This document shows, one piece after another, positions 41,421-50,158 of a DNA stretch of 54,224 bases. Under the pieces are notes generated by a model. That model did not search any database. It was given only the letters and a program-made list of their open reading frames with translations, and was not told the DNA's origin. Within the stretch, counting starts at the first letter, position 1; every line of letters starts with the position of its first letter. Made by a program: the position numbers and the translations under genes. The stretch is from NCBI GenBank assembly GCA_001465935.1, contig LNKV01000076.1, forward strand, positions 1-54,224, in the 5' to 3' direction. Origin of the DNA: Clarireedia homoeocarpa. Lineage: Eukaryota; Ascomycota; Leotiomycetes; Helotiales; Rutstroemiaceae.

Positions 41421-42151
41421 TGTGGTTACCCCCAAAGCTATTATTCGACCTTTTCGACATCAACATCATATTGATCCCCCTATTGTGTAAGCAGATAAGA
41501 GAATATATCGAAGGATATCTATTTGTGTATGATCATTTAAATTTAAATATTGAATTGAATTACTGTAAGAGTATTCCGTTCCGCAAACCATTATACCTGT
41601 AGTCGACGGGTTCCGGTGTCAAGAGTGCTTATTCAAAAGTCAAAGTCGAAAGAAGATCAGACAGCATAGGAACCAGGAGTATGAGAAAAAGCGAGTCGCC
41701 GATTCCAAATTATTCCAGGTCGTCAGATTACAATCATAGTTCGACGAGCGACGAGCATGATATTGGGTTGTGGATGAAGCCAGGGGGCAACAGCAAGAAT
41801 ATCGTGCTCATTGCGATCAGACCCTAGATGCGGGGGAAGAAATTCGTGATGGTGAGCAAGACGAGGAGGAGTAGGAAAGAAGAACAAGACGAGGAGGAGC
41901 AGGAAGAAGAACAGGATGAGGAGGTGCAGGAAGAAGAACAGGACGAGGAGCCGGAAGATAACCCCCACTGTGGTCAAGTGGGGAATCGAGGAAATATTAA
42001 TAAGAGAATAACAGAAGTCGATTCATGGTTACAGTATACACAATGGAACAAAGTGTTAAGTCAATCGAAGCACAATTTCGTCGAGATATTCAATTTCACC
42101 CGGATGCCTGATCCTGAGGAACCTGAGTTGACCCGGTTGTTAGAGGGTTAA
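41333..42151 (+). pseudogene. OrsD/DUF3505-like C2H2 zinc-finger protein, decayed
   Basis: Starts MEPVEPWVELCHDVDLRA, FPNALIFTYTDLWLPP. In shifted frame comes VVDGFRCQECLFKSQSRK with KKIRQHRNQEY, the family's C-x2-C-x12-H finger, then LFQVVRLQS, a TAG where Trp is expected, FDERRA, TGA, YWVVDEA. A repetitive Glu/Gln stretch (EEEQEEEQDEE type) precedes the C-terminal block SWLQYTQWNKVLS and DPEEPELTRLLEG, which matches the end of OrsD/DUF3505 proteins. These often sit next to or fused with RecQ-type helicases in fungi; none is visible here. At least two frameshifts and two stops. Family assignment is from memory of motif order. Confidence 0.5.
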
Positions 42152-42486
42152 CAGTGTTATCAGCATATACACCCGCACGAAATCGTCCTTCGGCTGCCCA
42201 AATATGTAAATTCATTTCCACTCACTCATTGGCGATCCATTTTGGACTTGTGGGACGGAAGTGGGCGAGGAGGAGGTGGAACTTCTAATTTGTTTCCTTA
42301 CATGCAGGTAACTCAATAACCATCTAATCGGTTGTATGTCGAACAAGCCTGATCATTGGGTGGTGTACAAGAATACTATGAGGTGGTCAGTGGAATGCTG
42401 GTGTACTAATGCAGAAGTTATCTTTTTATTTTTTATTTTGGAACGTCAGCATCGGAATGGGTCACCCGGGATCACAGCTTTCCAAA

Positions 42487-42852
42487 CTATTGGGTCTAAC
42501 ATTTATTGTCCATTGTTTATAAATGCCTATATTACCCGAAATGAGGCTTACGATTTCAACACGATTCCAACATAGCATTTAATAATTTTAAAATGCAACT
42601 AGTGCTGGTCAGCTCTGTCGCATTTCGCAAAGTAATTTCGGACTTTCATGTGAAAAAAATTAGTAGCTTTCTCCATCTACTTAGTAAAGTCATCATTTTT
42701 GTACTGAATTTGTGGTCTGATGCTTTACAATTTTATGCTGCTAAGCTATGTCATCAGTGTTTGACTAATAAACTAGTTCCAATGACGTAATAATATATTC
42801 CATTCTGTCATCAGCCTTGATGACAGCTGTTGGGCTCAGGTGATATTTAATT
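42487..42852. repeat. Diverged dispersed repeat, copy 2
   Basis: Counterpart of 28376-28722, with the same order of conserved blocks and an extra AT-rich insertion near 42570-42640. Non-coding. Confidence 0.6.
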
Positions 42853-43049
42853 AATTACTACGGTTAGTAGCGCTATGCCATACATGAAAGAAGGCAAGTG
42901 TTGGGATGAATCATCCGCAAGTTTCCTAGCAGGATTCGGCGCGCAATACGTACGCGCCGAAACTTGGTCCGGTTCAGAGGTGACTACAGTAAGCTTCCTC
43001 GCGTGGGCGGACAGCGGTAGCTGAAGTATTGTGTGTCTACTTGTATATG

Positions 43050-43138
43050 TAACGCCGGCAATTATCTGTCTGCTAATTGGTTGTTCACACATACAAGCTA
43101 CAACGACTAGTGGGGAATTATTTATCCTTGAGACCAAG
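43050..43138. repeat. Truncated second copy of the CTTGGTCTCAAGG MITE
   Basis: Read in reverse from 43138 it begins CTTGGTCTCAAGGATAAATA, as at 5512, continues through the ACTAGTCGTTGTAG region and CCAATTAGCAGACAG, then loses similarity after CCGGCGTT. The opposite arm is absent. Confidence 0.7.
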
Positions 43139-44026
43139 TACTTTTCCTTATTCCTTGGTGTCTAGCCAGATGATCCCCGAAAGGCGAATTATCCCTCTTC
43201 GAGTGTCGGAGTTGGGTTACTATTTCGTCCTCAGACTTTCAGGTCAACGCCGAGTCTCAAGTTTTTACATGAAGGCAAGGGCAGCGGTCTGAGAACAACT
43301 AACCAAAATCATTCTAGTGCTGACGAAGTGTGGCTTTGCATAAAACTCGGGAGAGTATACAAGAATGGTACAGAAATCGAAGCCTATGACGAAAGTGATT
43401 TTCATTCTTAGAATAAGCTCGACTAGACTAATATATAAGAGATTTCTGCCGGACGGTAAGGTAGTGGCCTGAGGCATCAGACCAGTGTGGCCGATTCAGG
43501 TACGAATCGTCACAAAGCCTACTATATTTATAACTATTATCAGAGTTTTTTCCTCTTTATCTTTTATATTATCTGCGTAATCAATACTGATAATTTATAT
43601 ATTTATTTTTAAATATTCTCTAAAAATATACAGTACAGTAGTCTAATCAAAATCTCCTTTCTCTTCTTTCTATTTCTCTATTAAAGAAGTTTTTGTATTA
43701 ATTATGGGTAATACTAGACTGTACTATAAAGTAACACAATTACTTTTTCACTTCTTTCGTATAAAATGTAATTTATTTCTTCTGTATTATACAAATAAAT
43801 ACTACTATAGTATAAATAGTTTTCCCCTATTTAATATTCAGGATCTAATAGACATTTTAGGTAATATCCTTAATATATTTTCAATACAGTCCTCTTCATT
43901 TCTTAAAAGATTTGAAGCTTTCTGAATCTTCCTGAATGAGGTGACCCCTAGCGTTCTTACTCTGTGAACCATTGAAAGACACCACTCAGAATTTGGGGCC
44001 TATCAGATCCACCTCTTCTTGACATC
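43139..44026. other. AT-rich non-coding stretch upstream of the 822-aa ORF
   Basis: Especially A/T-rich at 43520-43925, with no supportable gene. The 100 bp before the ATG at 44027 are more balanced and pyrimidine-containing and probably include the promoter and leader of the large ORF. Confidence 0.35.
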
Positions 44027-46495
44027 ATGAGAATTCAAGGCTCCAAACATATCAAATTTCGCTGGGGAGACAACGAAGCCGTCAAGCTTCTGAAAAAAAA
44101 CGGCTCCCTCGACGACACGGTGCTGAGCTTACATTCACAGATAATAAAAGAAACGGCGACTGTATCGGCACTGGGTATTCATAAACTCTCTTCCTTGGGG
44201 GAGAATAGTTGGACCTTCACTGATGGGCATGAAAACCATTCACCACAAACAGGGTACCTGCTAATACATATACTCTTTAGAAATATTGTGCTTCTAGGCT
44301 CCTCCTCAGCTGTAGATGGAAGTTCAGAACTTGCAGTCTTATATCTTGAAAGTTTTACATGCCATCATTTCAGTAGCACGGAGCTTGAAGAGTCTGGGTG
44401 GCACGAAGCTGTACAGCACGCAACAGATGGGGCTTGCCATTCAGGGCTGGTTATACTTGTTAGCGACCAAGAAGGGTCTGCTTCACTAAGTTCCTTCATT
44501 ATCGATGTCTCTAATAAGAAAACACTTGAACAAACTTCCTCTCCAAAATTGCCAGATCGTATCAGCGTATCTGCAATCAGCATAGATGAGCGTTTTGTGT
44601 GTATTGCGCGGAAGGGGAGTGCTAATAAGAACTACCAGTGGGAAATCCTTATCTTCAACCGAGGAACCTCTAAATCTAAATCTAAATACATCACATCTTT
44701 GCATGGGCCAGCGATCACAGGAGAAGACGTGGGTGACAATCATGTGCAAGATATCTTTATTCGGAAGACTTGCATAGTTGCAGTCACCACCCGTGGTAAT
44801 CTCTTCTATTGGGATGATAAATTCGCCGTAATACCGGATCCATCATCAAACGCTATCAGTGATCTATTGGGCGATAAAAGGATAGTTGATACTGTCCACC
44901 TCGGTCAGGATTTGGAGCGAGCAGTGATAATGGACTTGGTTGATGCGGAGAATGTTGCAATGATTCTTGACAAGAAACCGTCTCTTGTTCCAGCAGCCAG
45001 TCGGCAGACCGGTTATCCTCGATACCTTCGTATCGATGCCGATTGCCGAACGGTCGTTCGTGGAACGATGACCAATGATGGAAATTCTTTTCTCACTCCA
45101 CGCTTCGAGATATATCCTATCACAGAAGAAGAACCTTGGGCGACGATAGAACCATTAAGCGCCTCTCTTGCACCATATTTAGGTTCATTTGTTGATGTGT
45201 GGATTAATCAAATTTCACTCACTTACTTTGATGATAAGGGAGCTATCCAGATAAGATTTGATGGGAAAAATGAGATAATATCTCTTGACACGAGCAGTCG
45301 GTATTTACCACTGAATTACGATTGCTGGAATACCATGAAACAAAGTAACGATAATATCAAGAGCAACGTTCAGGCCACATCTACAACGGCTCCTTCTAAG
45401 CATATGCATACAAGTAAGGGTGATAATATGGCACTTAATCTGCACAATATCACGAATATAAGTCAGCTACCAGTAGAGATCCTCGAATTAATCCTTGAGC
45501 ATTGTGATCTTGGGTCGCTTGATTCTGTGATGATGAGGTCCAAAAATGATCGTATCCTCGATGTGGCGATGGATAGAAGAAATGCCTGCGTCTACTTCCG
45601 CAAGCTTACCAGCAGACCTAAGGACCTCATGGGGTTCATGATGGAGTCAGATGTTTATCTTCATGGTGATCGGGCGGCCGCCTATTTCTACCCTGATGTA
45701 AATTGCGAATCCTCTCCGTGGAAATTTGCCTGCTCATCGAAAAAATCCATGAACTTGTTCTACAATAGGCTCATGAAGATGGGAATGGAACTCATGGACG
45801 ACATGCCGCTGTTTAACCATGACACCCAAGAGGAGCATATTTATCTGAGTAAGACCATAATAGGAGTTCTAAACGACCAAGATATACACATAGAGCAGTA
45901 CAGTGGGTTCTGCTGTGGTCGCTATCTCTCTGGGCTTCAAACCACTAGTACGTTAAGGTGTGTAATAAATGGGTACTATGCTATGTCTCTTCACCACGAC
46001 ATGTACTCAAAGGGCCTAACAGTTCCGGCGGACGATTACCACGCCCGTCGCCCTACATATCTAGACCAGGAGAAAGGTGGTTCCCTTCTGCTAGACTTTG
46101 AAGATTTCATGGGCGAGGACTACTCGAATGAGGACTTCAGAGTGGCCCATGGGATGAGCTTTCTCTCCATTGCGGACAAACAATACGTTTCGAAGATGAC
46201 CACTACTATGGAGAGTCATGTAGCCCGCCTCATGGAACTAAGGATTATGCCTCCCGTCTGCCACCGCTGTAACATGATATATCCACCTCAGATCTATGAT
46301 ATAATGACTCCTGGTAGACGGAAGATACAGGTCGATGAGTATAGAAGGCAGGTCAAAACGCGGTTTTCTTCGTTCTTTTCGAACGAGATAGCAAAGGAGG
46401 CTGCGGCAGCGTACCCCAAATGGCTGAGGAAAGCTTATATCACTTCTCCATTGTGGAAAGATATAACCCGAGATGCACCATGGCAGAGTGAATAG
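44027..46495 (+). CDS. Intact intronless 822-aa protein: beta-rich N-terminus, central F-box, C-terminal NTase-like region
   Basis: An uninterrupted frame from ATG to TAG. Residues about 1-440 are beta-rich with regularly spaced strands (ISVSAISIDERFVCIARKGS, KTCIVAVTTRGNLFYWDD), suggesting a degenerate propeller. An F-box-like motif (ISQLPVEILELILEHCDL) is at about 478-495, preceded by a possible separate start (Met468). The C-terminal 300 residues hold YLHGDRAAAYFYPDV and SSPWKFACSSKKS. In a fungal family I recall, the matching place reads GSRAAxYFxP...SDWDF, like the start of a nucleotidyltransferase fold; here the second motif has lost its Asp residues. Later, PPVCHRCNMIYPP. It may be a fusion of two F-box-type genes. 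No RIP stops, despite decayed neighbours. Confidence 0.65.
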   Translation: MRIQGSKHIKFRWGDNEAVKLLKKNGSLDDTVLSLHSQIIKETATVSALGIHKLSSLGENSWTFTDGHENHSPQTGYLLIHILFRNIVLLGSSSAVDGSSELAVLYLESFTCHHFSSTELEESGWHEAVQHATDGACHSGLVILVSDQEGSASLSSFIIDVSNKKTLEQTSSPKLPDRISVSAISIDERFVCIARKGSANKNYQWEILIFNRGTSKSKSKYITSLHGPAITGEDVGDNHVQDIFIRKTCIVAVTTRGNLFYWDDKFAVIPDPSSNAISDLLGDKRIVDTVHLGQDLERAVIMDLVDAENVAMILDKKPSLVPAASRQTGYPRYLRIDADCRTVVRGTMTNDGNSFLTPRFEIYPITEEEPWATIEPLSASLAPYLGSFVDVWINQISLTYFDDKGAIQIRFDGKNEIISLDTSSRYLPLNYDCWNTMKQSNDNIKSNVQATSTTAPSKHMHTSKGDNMALNLHNITNISQLPVEILELILEHCDLGSLDSVMMRSKNDRILDVAMDRRNACVYFRKLTSRPKDLMGFMMESDVYLHGDRAAAYFYPDVNCESSPWKFACSSKKSMNLFYNRLMKMGMELMDDMPLFNHDTQEEHIYLSKTIIGVLNDQDIHIEQYSGFCCGRYLSGLQTTSTLRCVINGYYAMSLHHDMYSKGLTVPADDYHARRPTYLDQEKGGSLLLDFEDFMGEDYSNEDFRVAHGMSFLSIADKQYVSKMTTTMESHVARLMELRIMPPVCHRCNMIYPPQIYDIMTPGRRKIQVDEYRRQVKTRFSSFFSNEIAKEAAAAYPKWLRKAYITSPLWKDITRDAPWQSE

Positions 46496-46918
46496 ATGTG
46501 GCTTCGATTTATAATATAGAATTTAAGATACATTGAATAACTCTAGCTTTTATTATTTTGATATTACACCGTAATGCTGTTTTTTTCAATAAAACCTCAA
46601 TACTGTTGATGTAAGATATGAATGAGTATTCCCTTTACCTATCCCAGTACGAAAGTTTGATTCAGACTCGATGAGAATGCCCTATAATCTCACTTCTAGG
46701 CTATCCTTATAGAGTAGTTACCACTGTAATTAGATTAATTGAGCATAAAATACCCTGTAGTTCCACTAAAACCCCCCTGCAAAGAGTGGATTAATCCACT
46801 GTGGGTATGATGTTTGCTGGCATCTTACTCGGTTAGAGTTAGGTTAGCTCATTCATCTAAAAATGACTATTTTCCCACCAAAAATCGTACTTTTTAGATG
46901 ATTAAGTGAACAAAAATC

Positions 46919-48487
46919 ATGACATCAGTAACAGTTGAAGATGAAATCGATGAGTTCGATGATTTTGATGCTTTTGATGCTTTTGATGATTTATCTGGTT
47001 ATTTCTCCTTATGGGAGGAGGAATCAGTTGATCAACCAGAGGTTGAATGCCCTGAAGAAGAAGATCTAAGTCCTCCTTTATCACCCTTACTGCCGTCAAT
47101 ATCTCAACCTATATCTCAACCTATATCTCAACCTATATCTCAACCTATATCTCAACCTATATCTCAACCGGTATCACTTAAATCGAAGGCTCATAGTATT
47201 GGTGCTAGAATACAAGCTGTCACTTTACTAGATCGAGGTGTTGATGTTAAAGAGATTAAGGAGGATACTGGTATTTCTGTCTCTCAGATCTACAAACTCC
47301 GGGCAAAAGCAATAGAGAGGGGGTACGATAAAAAGGTCTCTAGGGTGGTAGAAGTACATCATGTTGAAGATACTTCTCGGAAAGGAGTTAATACCACTGA
47401 TCCTGCAGTTGTTGAGCAGGTAATCAAGATAGTAACACACAATGCTGATTCGAGAACCTGGTCAACTCGACGAATTAAAGAGGAAATAAAAATCTGGCAT
47501 GATGTCGATATCGGGGCTGCTACTATATGGAGGATATTGAACAAAGCTGGTTATACCTCTTGCAAGCAAACAGTCAAACCAGGCTTAAATATAACTAATA
47601 AGCAACGGCGACTACAATGGTGCCTTGACCATGCCGATTGGACCTTAGAAGATTGGAAGAATGTCATATGGACTGACGAAACTAGTGTTCAAGAAGGAGC
47701 ATATAGAATGGGTATACGGGTTTAGAGGACTAAGGATGAAGCATTTCATCGAGATTGTATTCGGCATAGGTGGAAAGGGTTCTCACAGTTTATGTGGTGG
47801 TCTTGCTTCTCATATGACAAAAAAGGTCCTTATCATATATGGGAACCAGAGACAGCAAAAGAGAAAGCAGCTAGTAAAAGAGATCTTGCTGCTCGGAATA
47901 CTGCACGTTACGAAAGTGATAAAGCGGATTGGGAACTAATCTCAAGTATGGAACGGTTGGGTGCTACAAGAACTCGACCTGGACGTCGACCTCAATTCAA
48001 TCATACTAAGGAAACTGGGGCATATGTACGAGCTGCAAATGAGCGAGGAGGTATTGATTGGTATAGGTATCAAAAGCATATTATAATACCTAAGCTGATT
48101 CCATTCGCACAAGAGTGTGCACAAAGTCGTCCTGGAACAATAGTTCAAGAGGATAATGCTCCAGCACATGCTTCAAAGTATCAAGATGAGGTCTATAACT
48201 TATATAAGATCTCACGCTTGCTTTGGCCACCGAACTCTCCTGACCTCAATATGATTGAGCCTTGCTGGTGGTATATGAAGAGAGAAACTACTAAGAATGG
48301 ACCACTTAAAGGAAAGGAAGCACATCGGGCAGCATAGGTTAAGTGTTGGAAGGAGATGCCCCAAACTATGATCCAAGCATGGATTGAACGAATTGTAGTT
48401 CATATACAAGATGTAATTAGATTAGAAGGTGGGAATGAGTATAAAGAAGGTAGAAATAAAGGGAAACCGAAACGGAGGGTATATTGA
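46919..48487 (+). pseudogene. Tc1-family (DD34E) transposase with two TAG codons
   Basis: From ATG 46919 the frame runs 522 codons to TGA 48485, interrupted only by TAG at 47723 (GIRV-stop-RTKD) and 48335 (HRAA-stop-VKCW), both at likely Trp sites. An acidic N-terminus precedes the SQPI repeat, then helix-turn-helix (KEIKEDTGISVSQIYKLRAK), the HTH_Tnp-like second domain (SRTWSTRRIKEEIKIWHD), the first Asp (VIWTDETSVQ), the second Asp (VQEDNAPAHASKY) and the catalytic Glu (NSPDLNMIEPCWWYMK). The second Asp and Glu are 34 residues apart. Two G-to-A changes suffice to explain inactivation. All catalytic acids are intact. Confidence 0.9.
47101..47172 (+). repeat. 12-bp tandem repeat, six copies, encoding SQPI
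   Basis: The unit ATCTCAACCTAT is repeated five times exactly, with a sixth ending ACCGGT. It lies inside the transposase frame between the acidic N-terminus and the DNA-binding domain, adding Ser-Gln-Pro-Ile linkers without shifting the frame. Confidence 0.9.
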
Positions 48488-48674
48488 TCACTGGATCAAG
48501 GTGGTTGACTACCCCTCCTACCCCTCCATCAACCTCAATATTACCGCATTGGGCAAAAAATGGCCCAAGTTCCGTTCTGAAATGGGTTTAGTGAGCTTAC
48601 AGGCCTTAAATTACTCTTACAGGGCCTAAATTAATCCTTCAGGGTATTCTCATCGAGTCTGAATCACACTTCCG

Positions 48675-49085
48675 TATTCCGGCGCGAACGGCCGCCGTTC
48701 GTTCCAAGGGCCGGGCGCGAATTGGTCTACCCTCAAAGGTGGGGCGAAATTCGGCCGTAGTCCGTTCCAGCCTGCGCGACGTTCCTGCGGCACGTCGCGG
48801 GGGTGGTGGGCGATGCGCAATACACACAAAGATGCACACGCGTCCAAGCTCCTCGGCTATGTATTTATTATTATGCTGGCAGAGGTCGGATTGCAAGCGT
48901 AAGGATGAGTCGAGAGGAGGAGTCTTGTGTGGCCGCCGCCCCCCGATATCAAAACGATGGCGTACTACTAGGCAACAGAAATCACGAAAACTCTCTCTTT
49001 TACCTCTGAAATCTTTCTAATGCTCATATGTTTTAGTCCTGATTCTAGTCTTTACATATTTGCCCGAACCTCCCCCCTCCTCCCA
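48675..49085. other. GC-rich patch and flank beside the Tc1 element
   Basis: 48677-48830 is strongly GC-rich (GGCCGCCGTTCGTTCC, GGCACGTCGCGGGGG), in contrast to the AT-rich surroundings. It contains two imperfect copies of a CGGCCG...CGTTCC word. No gene is supported in any frame. Confidence 0.45.
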
Positions 49086-49169
49086 TTTACTAATGAGTCA
49101 TATTTGCGAGTGGACCAGATCAGATTCAGAGGGGGAGCAGGGAGCGTCAGCGACCTGCGTGTTAGGGAT

Positions 49170-49493
49170 TGATTTTGTAAACAGATTGATGAAGAAGAAG
49201 TGCGTGCCGTAGAGGCCAGTCCAGCGATACCGTCCGGAGACGTCGAGCGGGATACCGCCAAGACGGCGTTGCAGCAAACGATGCAGCAAGCAGAAGAGGA
49301 AACACGCCGCCAAATCACCGAACCGGAGGAATCCCGGGAGCCCAATCCATGGTTGCGTCGCGTAGGGTCGATTGAGCATTTAAGAGCGTTTGATGGGAAG
49401 GAATTGCGAGCATTGGTTGCCCCCGTGAGGGATGACGAGCCCGAGTTGGAAGTGTTATGCAAGGCGTTTGATCGGTTGATTCAAGACGTATAA
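49170..49493 (+). pseudogene. C-terminal fragment of an OrsD/DUF3505-like protein
   Basis: The plus-strand frame reads VRAVEASPAIPSGDVER, TALQQTMQQAEEETRRQI, PNPWLRRVGSIEHL, LRALVAPVRDDEPELEVL and ends CKAFDRLIQDV. The PWLRRxxxxxHL...DEPELxVLxxxFDRLI order matches the C-terminal block of this family, and the end of the pseudogene at 42110-42150. No zinc finger or start codon is upstream; TGA precedes the fragment. It is better preserved than the 41.3-kb copy and differs in sequence, so it is a different family member. Confidence 0.5.
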
Positions 49494-49521
49494 TACTATC
49501 CCCACCTGGATTCATATAAAG

Positions 49522-50046
49522 CTAGTGCCGAGAAATGACCAAATTTATATGCTCTTTGATCAAAGTGCAACTAGTAGCCTGGCGAATATCTTGATGTTTG
49601 TACGAGAAAAAGTGTGTTTTACAGCACTGCTTTACCTCCTCCTTCGTCACATAACCCTTTATAACGCCCGACCCGTGAGCTTCCACATGATTACTGAGCA
49701 TATATAAAGAATCATCCGGCCACTTATTTGGAACATCTTTCTTGCTGTAGGCCGACATGAATTTGAAATAGTGATGATTTTACGGGCCTTCTCTGATGTC
49801 CATCACAAACGCCCGACCGACTTCGTCTTTTCCAAGGAGGACCTGCACCATGGCATCCTTCAAAATCTTCACCCCTTCAAAATCGACAAAATCGAGCTGC
49901 TTCAAAGAGTCCCAGGGCTTGATATCCGTGCATCCAGGCTTTGGTGTAGGCAATGCATTCTTTGTACCCATTCCTTTCATTGTATATGGATTTTCCTCGT
50001 TATCGATTTCGTCGTTGAGCGTGCCGTCAACAAGATTTTGTGGTAC
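49522..50046 (-). pseudogene. Hypothetical protein C-terminus with one internal TAA
   Basis: After an acceptor (CTGATTAG, ending at 50047) the minus-strand frame encodes VPQNLVDGTLNDEIDN, KPGCTDIKPWDSLKQLDFVD, FEGVKILKDAMVQVLLGKDE and GRAFVMDIREGP. A TAA (49780) follows, then NHHYFKFMSAYSKKDVPNKW and a further 60 residues to 49522. The protein looks genuine but I cannot name the family. The upstream exon was not identified; the REXO-like pseudogene lies in that direction on the same strand. Confidence 0.35.
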
Positions 50047-50158
50047 CTAATCAGAGACTTAGGTAAATAATAATTCAAGAAATAGAATGGGTGGATATAC
50101 TAGCGCATCATCACTGGGTGCATTCGGGAAGATAGTTGGCAACGTGTCCAATACCATG

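Larger units (their letters stand above)
46650..48674 (+). mobile_element. Tc1/mariner element, 2025 bp, TA target duplication
   Basis: The left end (46650) starts CGAAAGTTTGATTCAGACTC and the right end, reversed from 48674, starts CGGAAGTGTGATTCAGACTC. The 34-bp terminal inverted repeats differ at three positions and run to ...GCCCT/ACCCT. TA flanks both ends (46648-46649, 48675-48676). The transposase frame lies inside on the plus strand. Complete ends and few mutations make this the youngest-looking DNA transposon in the window. Confidence 0.9.

Noticed and set aside
41840..41950. Repetitive Glu/Gln-coding stretch as a minisatellite-encoded protein of its own
   Set aside because: It lies inside the OrsD-like pseudogene where related proteins also have a charged linker; better treated as part of it.
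43447..43515. tRNA-like stretch with GGTACGAATC resembling a Pol III B box
   Set aside because: No cloverleaf with proper acceptor, D and T stems could be folded by eye; a similar word occurs at 16434 without tRNA context.
47101..47172. CRISPR-like array
   Set aside because: Twelve-base units with no spacers; it is an in-frame protein repeat in a eukaryotic transposase.
46751..48646. Inner CCCTG...CAGGG ends of the 46.6-kb Tc1 element, TA-flanked
   Set aside because: Only about eight bases match. A 34-bp inverted repeat lies outside them with its own TA duplications, so the outer boundaries 46650-48674 are correct.
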